Source of the DNA: Salinispora arenicola | GTDB lineage: Bacteria; Actinomycetota; Actinomycetes; Mycobacteriales; Micromonosporaceae | Length of the DNA: 64,000 bases | Direction: 5' to 3' | Assembly: GCF_006716065.1 (NCBI RefSeq) | Contig: NZ_VFOL01000001.1 | Span: 4,836,001 to 4,900,000, forward strand | In this document: positions 56,963 through 64,000 of the stretch, one piece after another | Numbering within the stretch: the first letter of the stretch is position 1 | Layout: each line of letters starts with the position of its first letter | Notes under the pieces: model-generated | Databases searched by the model: none | The model's input: the letters and a program-made list of their open reading frames with translations, nothing else | Told to the model about the DNA's origin: nothing | Position numbers and translations under genes: made by a program

Positions 56963-57913
56963 TCAACCGAGCGCCCGCGGGTGGGCGGTGGCGTACACCT
57001 CACGCAGCCGTTGCACGGTGACCATCGTGTAGACCTGGGTGGTGGTGACCGAGGCGTGGCCGAGCAGTTCCTGCACCACGCGCACGTCGGCGCCGCCGTC
57101 GAGCAGGTGGGTGGCGTAGGAGTGGCGCAGCGTGTGTGGGGATACCGCTTCCGCCCCCACACCCGGTAGGCCGGCTCGTCGGGCGGCACCGCGCAGGATG
57201 GCCCAGGCACCCTGGCGGGACAGCGGGCCGCCCCGTGCGTTGAGGAAGACCGCCGGTGTGCCTCGGCCAGCGGCGGCGAGGCCGGGGCGGGCGCGCACCA
57301 GATACCCACGCAGCGCCGCCACGGCGTACCCACCGATCGGGACGAGCCGGTTCCGGCCACCCTTGCCGCGCAGCAGCACCGCGCCCGTGTCGGTGTCAAG
57401 GTCGTCAACGGCGACGCCGACCGCTTCGGAGATCCGGGCTCCCGTGCCGTACAGGAACTCCAGCAGTGCCCGGTCACGCAGCGCGAGCGGCGCGCCGTCA
57501 CCGGTGGCGGCGACCGATCCAGCGGCTTCCAGGAGCTTGAGAACATCGTTCACGGGCAGGGCGCGGGGCAGCCGGCGGGGTGGCGCGGGTGGGCGGAGGT
57601 CGCGGCTCGGGTCCACGCCGGCCAGGCCCTCACGCAGCGCGAAGCGGTGCAGGCCGCGCACGGCGCTGGCGGCGCGGGCCGCGGAGGACGCCGCGAGCGG
57701 TGGGTGCCCGTCGTCACCGGCGCGCAACCGGGCCAGGTGGACCTCGACCTGACCCGGGTCGACCGACGCCAGCTCGGTCACCCCGACCGAGGCGAGGGTG
57801 TCGAGGTAGCGGCCCAGGTCCCGGCGGTACGAGGCGAGCGTGTTCGCGGCGAGTCCCCGTTCGACGGCGAGGTGGTCCAGGTAGCCGCGGACGGCGTGCT
57901 GCAGGGCCGGCAC
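56963..57913 (-). CDS. xerD: tyrosine recombinase XerD
   Basis: A 316-residue chromosome-dimer recombinase. The N-terminal SAM-like domain includes [20 protein letters not shown]. Catalytic residues: R in [16 protein letters not shown] in [16 protein letters not shown]-x-x-R in [20 protein letters not shown], and the tyrosine in [18 protein letters not shown] 57913 is the best start; the frame is open far upstream only as a shadow of the ald gene. It lies in its usual place next to parA and scpA. Confidence 0.95.
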   Translation of the reverse strand: MPALQHAVRGYLDHLAVERGLAANTLASYRRDLGRYLDTLASVGVTELASVDPGQVEVHLARLRAGDDGHPPLAASSAARAASAVRGLHRFALREGLAGVDPSRDLRPPAPPRRLPRALPVNDVLKLLEAAGSVAATGDGAPLALRDRALLEFLYGTGARISEAVGVAVDDLDTDTGAVLLRGKGGRNRLVPIGGYAVAALRGYLVRARPGLAAAGRGTPAVFLNARGGPLSRQGAWAILRGAARRAGLPGVGAEAVSPHTLRHSYATHLLDGGADVRVVQELLGHASVTTTQVYTMVTVQRLREVYATAHPRALG

Positions 57914-58044
57914 GGGAGCGCGGTGATCGCCTTCGCCGCGCTGGTAGGCGTTCCCGGTGCCGACGTCGCACCCGTGGTGGTGATGGGCCTGACCGCACAC
58001 GTGCGCGCCAGCACCGGCCGCCGTGGTCGGCTCGCCGTCGCCCG

Positions 58045-59160
58045 TCAGGTCAGCACCTCGGCCAGCGGCAGGGTGGCCATGCCGTGCGCGTCGGCGACCG
58101 GCCCGTAGACAACGTGGCCGTCGTGGGTGTTCAAGCCCAGCGCGAGCGCGTGGTCCCGGCGCAGCGCCTCCCGCCAGCCGTGGTTGGCCAACTCCAGGGC
58201 GTAGGGCAGGGTCACGTTGGTCAACGCGTAGGTACTGGTGTGTGGCACGGCGCCGGGCATGTTCGCCACGCAGTAGAAGACGGACTGGTGCACCGGGTAC
58301 GTCGGGTCGGCGTGCGTGGTGGGATGCGAGTCCTCGAAGCAGCCTCCCTGGTCGATGGAGATGTCGACCAGCAGGCTGCCGGGTTTCATCTGGGCGACCA
58401 GGTCGTTGGAGATCAGGGTCGGGGCCTTGGCGCCGGGCACCAGTACCGCGCCGATGACCAGGTCCGCGTCGACCACGGCCCGCTCGATCTCGTACGCGTT
58501 GGAGGCGACCGTCTGTAGGTGACCGCGGTAGATCGCGTCGGCCTGCCGCAGCCGGGCCACGTTCTTGTCCAGCAGCAGCACCTCGGCCTGGAGGCCGAGC
58601 GCGATGGCGGCGGCGTTCATGCCGGAGACGCCGGCGCCGATGACGACGGTCTTGGCCGCGTACACGCCGGAGACGCCGCCCATCAGCACGCCGCGTCCAC
58701 CACCCTGCGCCTGCAGGTGGTACGCGCCGACTTGTGGGGCGAGTCGACCGGCCACCTCGGACATCGGGGCGAGCAGGGGCAACGACTGGTCGGGCAGTTC
58801 GACTGTCTCGTACGCGATGGCGGTGACCCCACGGTCGAGCAGCGCGTCGGTGCACTCTTTGGAGGCGGCCAGGTGCAGGTAGGTGAAGAGCACCTGGCCC
58901 GCCTGCATCCGGTGGTATTCCTCGGCGACCGGTTCCTTGACCTTCAGCACCAGTTCGGCGGTTTCCCACACCTGGTCGGCGGTGGTGAGGATCGTGGCGC
59001 CGGCGGCGGCGAAGTCACTGTCGCTGGTGCTGGAGCCGGCGCCCGCACCCGATTCGACGAACACCTGGTGGCCGGCGCGGATGAACTCGTTGACGCCGGC
59101 CGGGGTGATCGCCACCCGGTACTCGTGATTTTTGATCTCGCGTGGGATTCCGACCTTCAC
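58045..59160 (-). CDS. ald: alanine dehydrogenase
   Basis: A 371-residue NAD-dependent L-alanine dehydrogenase (alanine to pyruvate and ammonia). N-terminal [40 protein letters not shown], the dinucleotide-binding [20 protein letters not shown] and [20 protein letters not shown] are all characteristic. The full family length is present. Confidence 0.97.
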   Translation of the reverse strand: MKVGIPREIKNHEYRVAITPAGVNEFIRAGHQVFVESGAGAGSSTSDSDFAAAGATILTTADQVWETAELVLKVKEPVAEEYHRMQAGQVLFTYLHLAASKECTDALLDRGVTAIAYETVELPDQSLPLLAPMSEVAGRLAPQVGAYHLQAQGGGRGVLMGGVSGVYAAKTVVIGAGVSGMNAAAIALGLQAEVLLLDKNVARLRQADAIYRGHLQTVASNAYEIERAVVDADLVIGAVLVPGAKAPTLISNDLVAQMKPGSLLVDISIDQGGCFEDSHPTTHADPTYPVHQSVFYCVANMPGAVPHTSTYALTNVTLPYALELANHGWREALRRDHALALGLNTHDGHVVYGPVADAHGMATLPLAEVLT

Positions 59161-59457
59161 GGTGCAGACCCCCTCCTCCGGGGTTGCGCACCCCAGCTAC
59201 TCGGCGCCACGGTGGCCCCGTTGCCGCCGTGGTCGACCGGTCCCGCCGGCGGCAGTCTAGGCCCGGGGGGACCGCCGGGGAGCCAGCACTTTGGCATGTG
59301 GTGAACACTCCCGCTAACGATGTGTCAAGCGGACCTTGGTCGACGCTCGGTGCTCGACGACGCTGTCCGCCGTTGGGACGATGTTTGCCCACCCTCTCGT
59401 CCGACTTACTGGCCCCAGGTGGAGTTAGCTGGCTGTGGATCATTACTGTGTCGCCTC

Positions 59458-59715
59458 ATGACTACTCCTCTTAACCAGCCGGGCTACCCGATGGGCGTGT
59501 CCGACAAAAGTAAGGTCGTCGCTGGAGTTCTCCAGATCCTGCTCGGCGCCTTCGGCGTGGGCCGGTTCTACATGGGCGACATCAAGATCGGCGTGATCCA
59601 GCTCATCGTCACCCTGGTGACGTGCGGCGTGGGTGGCATCTGGGGCGTCATCGACGGCATCCTGATCTTGGTCAAGGGCGGCGTCGACGGACAGGGCCGG
59701 CCGCTACGCGACTGA
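59458..59715 (+). CDS. TM2-domain membrane protein
   Basis: An 85-residue small membrane protein. After a short polar N-terminus it has the TM2 signature: VVAGVLQILLGAFGVGRFYM then GDIKIGVIQLIVTLVTCGVG with IWGVIDGILIL, two helices joined by a short turn. Function unknown. ATG 59458 has no clear ribosome site, so it may be leaderless. The 300 bp between it and ald, in the divergent orientation, hold no other gene. Confidence 0.85.
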   Translation: MTTPLNQPGYPMGVSDKSKVVAGVLQILLGAFGVGRFYMGDIKIGVIQLIVTLVTCGVGGIWGVIDGILILVKGGVDGQGRPLRD

Positions 59716-59724
59716 CCCATCAAA

Positions 59725-59768
59725 CGTACGTGAAAAGGGGGCCGCAGGCGGCCCCCTTTTCACGTACG
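59725..59768. terminator. bidirectional rho-independent terminator
   Basis: A perfect 20-bp stem (CGTACGTGAAAAGGGGGCCG and its complement) around a 4-nt loop, with A- and T-rich arms, between the convergent TM2 and Nudix genes. Confidence 0.93.
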
Positions 59769-59771
59769 GTG

Positions 59772-62167
<2,396 letters not shown>

Positions 62168-62267
62168 TCAACAGGGTGATCACGCGATCCACGGGACTCC
62201 ACGGTAACACCTCACCCGAGCCCACCGCCCGGCGCACCCGCTGGCGGCACCGCGTGCCGGTGCTCGG

Positions 62268-64000
62268 TCAGACCGTCGTGACCTCCTCCGATGCGCGAGC
62301 CGCCGGGATGCGGCCGGTGGCCGGGCCGCCGGGATCACGCCGGGCCGGCCCCGCACCGGACGGTCCCGACCGGTCGGCCGGATCGGCACCCCCTGACACC
62401 GGACCGCCGTCGTCGCCTCCGCCGGGGTCACCGTCACCCGGGCCCCGGTCTCGATCCGGTCCATCACCGGATCCGATCGCGCCAGCCGGACCGCCGCGGA
62501 CAGGCTCTGGACGGGTCCGGTCGGTGGAGTGGTCCAGAACCCGCAGCGCGGCGAGGGCCGCCATCGGCACCGCCAGGGCGGCGGCCGACCCTGCGACGTC
62601 CAGCGCCACCCCGCCCAGCAACCCGCCGATCACTGCCGCGACCGCGGTGCCGGTCATCGCCGCCCGGACCGCCGGGTAGATACCGAACAGCCGCCTCAGG
62701 CCACCCCACGGCTGCAGCAGGGCGAACCACACCAAGAGCACTCCGGCCAGGGCCAGCACCGTCAACGGGCTACCGACCAGCGTCTCCAGGTTGGCGGAAC
62801 TGGCCCGACGAACAATCAGTCCTCCGGTTCCGTCACCGACGGCAGCCAGGAATCCGCCCAGGTCGCCCTGCTCACCCGTCGGACGGTCCAGGTCGACCAT
62901 GGCGAAACCCACGGTCACCGCCAGCCCGGCCATCGTCGCCCAGGCCAGGCGGCTGAGCGTCAACCAACCACCGGCGCTGATCGCCGCGGCGACGCTCACC
63001 CCGGCGGTCATGGCGACTGCGCCGGTGGAGTCGGCGCCGAGGTAGGGGCTGCCGACCACCACGACAGCGACCCCACCAATCGCCACGATCACCACCGGGC
63101 GCCGGGAGCGACGGACCCGCTGGGCGAGCCAGCCGGCCGACAGCAGCGCTCCGGCCAGCAGCACCCCGAGTCCCACTGTGCCCAGGCCGGCGAATCGGCC
63201 CCCCTCCACCGCGGAGTAGCCCACCACGGCATTGAGTTGGAGACGGGCATCGGTCAGCACGTCCGCGCCGACGACCAGTGTGGTCAGGCCGGCCACCGCA
63301 CCCATCGGCCCGAGGGTGCTGCGGTAGCCGGGCAGTACTCGGACCAGCGCCGTCGCGGCGACGATCAGGGCGATGGTGGCCGCGGTGAACCACACCCCGG
63401 GGTGCTCGCTACGCCACCACGGGATCAGGTCGGCCACAAGCGCCGACGGTACGGCAAGCGCAGCCGCGACGAGCAGCAACTCCACCACCGCCACGACCCG
63501 CCGGGACACCGGCTGTGGACCGTACGGACCGGCGTGGCGCCGGGCCCGGCGCAGCAGCGGTAGCACGGCCACCCCGAGCAGTATCTGCACCGCGGCGAGC
63601 AGCCCGAAGAACCAGCCGGCGACGCGCCGCTGCGCGGCGGCCTCCCGGTCGGCGTCCACCGGGCCGGCGATCGCGGTGGCGAGGTCGGCCTCTCGGCCGT
63701 CGAGGGACTCGGCCGGCTGTCCCAGAAACGGACGTTCGGGCAGGGGCCGCCCCAGGGCGGTCAACGCGGTCGGTGCCAGGTCGACCAGTTGCAGGTACCC
63801 CGCTCGGCCGGTGCTCGGCGACGTCAGCCACCCGTGCTTCCAGCCGGGGCCGTCGGCGACCGCCACGTGAAGCCGAGACGGCTCCGCGGTGTCGGCAACT
63901 CCGGCGACGATGACCAGTGAGCGGGGCGGGCGGGCTGCCAGCACCCGGGCCAGCCGTGCGTCGGCGGCACGGGCCGCTGCCGCCCGGACCGCCGGGTCCT
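62268..64000 (-). CDS. large membrane protein, 5' end beyond the window
   Basis: At least 577 residues are visible; the frame is still open at the right edge (DPAVRAAAARAADARLARVL), so the N-terminus is outside. The visible N-terminal part resembles an alkaline-phosphatase-like or sulfatase-type domain (PGWKHGWLTSPSTGRAGYLQ, VDLAPTALTALGRPLPERPF); ten or more transmembrane segments follow; the C-terminal ~80 residues are a polar, glycine- and proline-rich tail. Similar proteins sit next to pyrG in Micromonosporaceae. Function is unknown; a role in cell-envelope glycan metabolism is only a guess. Confidence 0.7.
   Translation of the reverse strand, partial: DPAVRAAAARAADARLARVLAARPPRSLVIVAGVADTAEPSRLHVAVADGPGWKHGWLTSPSTGRAGYLQLVDLAPTALTALGRPLPERPFLGQPAESLDGREADLATAIAGPVDADREAAAQRRVAGWFFGLLAAVQILLGVAVLPLLRRARRHAGPYGPQPVSRRVVAVVELLLVAAALAVPSALVADLIPWWRSEHPGVWFTAATIALIVAATALVRVLPGYRSTLGPMGAVAGLTTLVVGADVLTDARLQLNAVVGYSAVEGGRFAGLGTVGLGVLLAGALLSAGWLAQRVRRSRRPVVIVAIGGVAVVVVGSPYLGADSTGAVAMTAGVSVAAAISAGGWLTLSRLAWATMAGLAVTVGFAMVDLDRPTGEQGDLGGFLAAVGDGTGGLIVRRASSANLETLVGSPLTVLALAGVLLVWFALLQPWGGLRRLFGIYPAVRAAMTGTAVAAVIGGLLGGVALDVAGSAAALAVPMAALAALRVLDHSTDRTRPEPVRGGPAGAIGSGDGPDRDRGPGDGDPGGGDDGGPVSGGADPADRSGPSGAGPARRDPGGPATGRIPAARASEEVTTV

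Noticed and set aside
56963..58969. A 668-codon frame covering xerD
   Set aside because: The upstream half is the antisense/other-frame shadow of ald (58045-59160); recombinase homology starts near 57913.

Overview
The window is high-GC actinobacterial DNA, most likely Micromonosporaceae (Salinispora/Micromonospora type). The evidence is the conserved core block at the right end, in the order der, cmk, rluB, scpB, scpA, parA, xerD, ald, nudix, pyrG (50.8-64 kb), GTG/ATG starts with 1-4 bp overlaps, and the absence of plasmid or phage core genes.

Three regions follow one another. (A) 0-20.3 kb is an orphan biosynthetic gene cluster. It encodes a TauD dioxygenase, an MFS exporter, two free-standing condensation proteins, a free-standing adenylation enzyme, an adenylation-thiolation protein with its MbtH partner, a hydroxymandelate synthase, an HpaB-type aromatic hydroxylase, an HsaA-type flavin monooxygenase, a catechol-type O-methyltransferase, an ATP-grasp ligase, a LanB-like protein with no visible elimination domain, and a solute-binding-protein homologue without signal peptide. 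The enzymes point to a small peptide containing a hydroxylated and O-methylated 4-hydroxyphenyl unit. The window starts inside a frameshifted alcohol dehydrogenase gene.

(B) 21.6-50.8 kb is a genomic island in tRNA-Pro(GGG). It is bounded by a 37-bp direct repeat of the tRNA 3' half (21627-21663 and 50797-50833). It carries a complete type I-E CRISPR-Cas set: cas3, cas8e, cse2, cas7e, cas5e, cas6e, cas1 and cas2. One array of 59 repeats lies directly behind cas2 and a second of 33 repeats is divergent from cas3. cas1 has a one-base frameshift. Two decayed repeats exactly one array period apart sit between cas3 and cas8e. The island also carries a graspetide cluster (precursor, ATP-grasp ligase, PIMT-like methyltransferase, XRE regulator), several insertion-sequence remnants, a DNA methyltransferase, an excisionase, and an integrase cut in two by a clean IS701-family insertion. 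A decayed second integrase and a decayed DNA-binding gene lie just outside the left repeat. Region A may therefore belong to an older island integrated in tandem at the same tRNA, with its far end outside the window.

(C) 50.8-64 kb is chromosomal core: the tRNA target, ribosome assembly (der), nucleotide metabolism (cmk, pyrG), pseudouridylation (rluB), chromosome segregation (scpA, scpB, ParA, XerD), alanine dehydrogenase, a Nudix hydrolase, and a membrane protein running off the right edge.

All assignments are from reading motifs and frames by eye; no database search was run.
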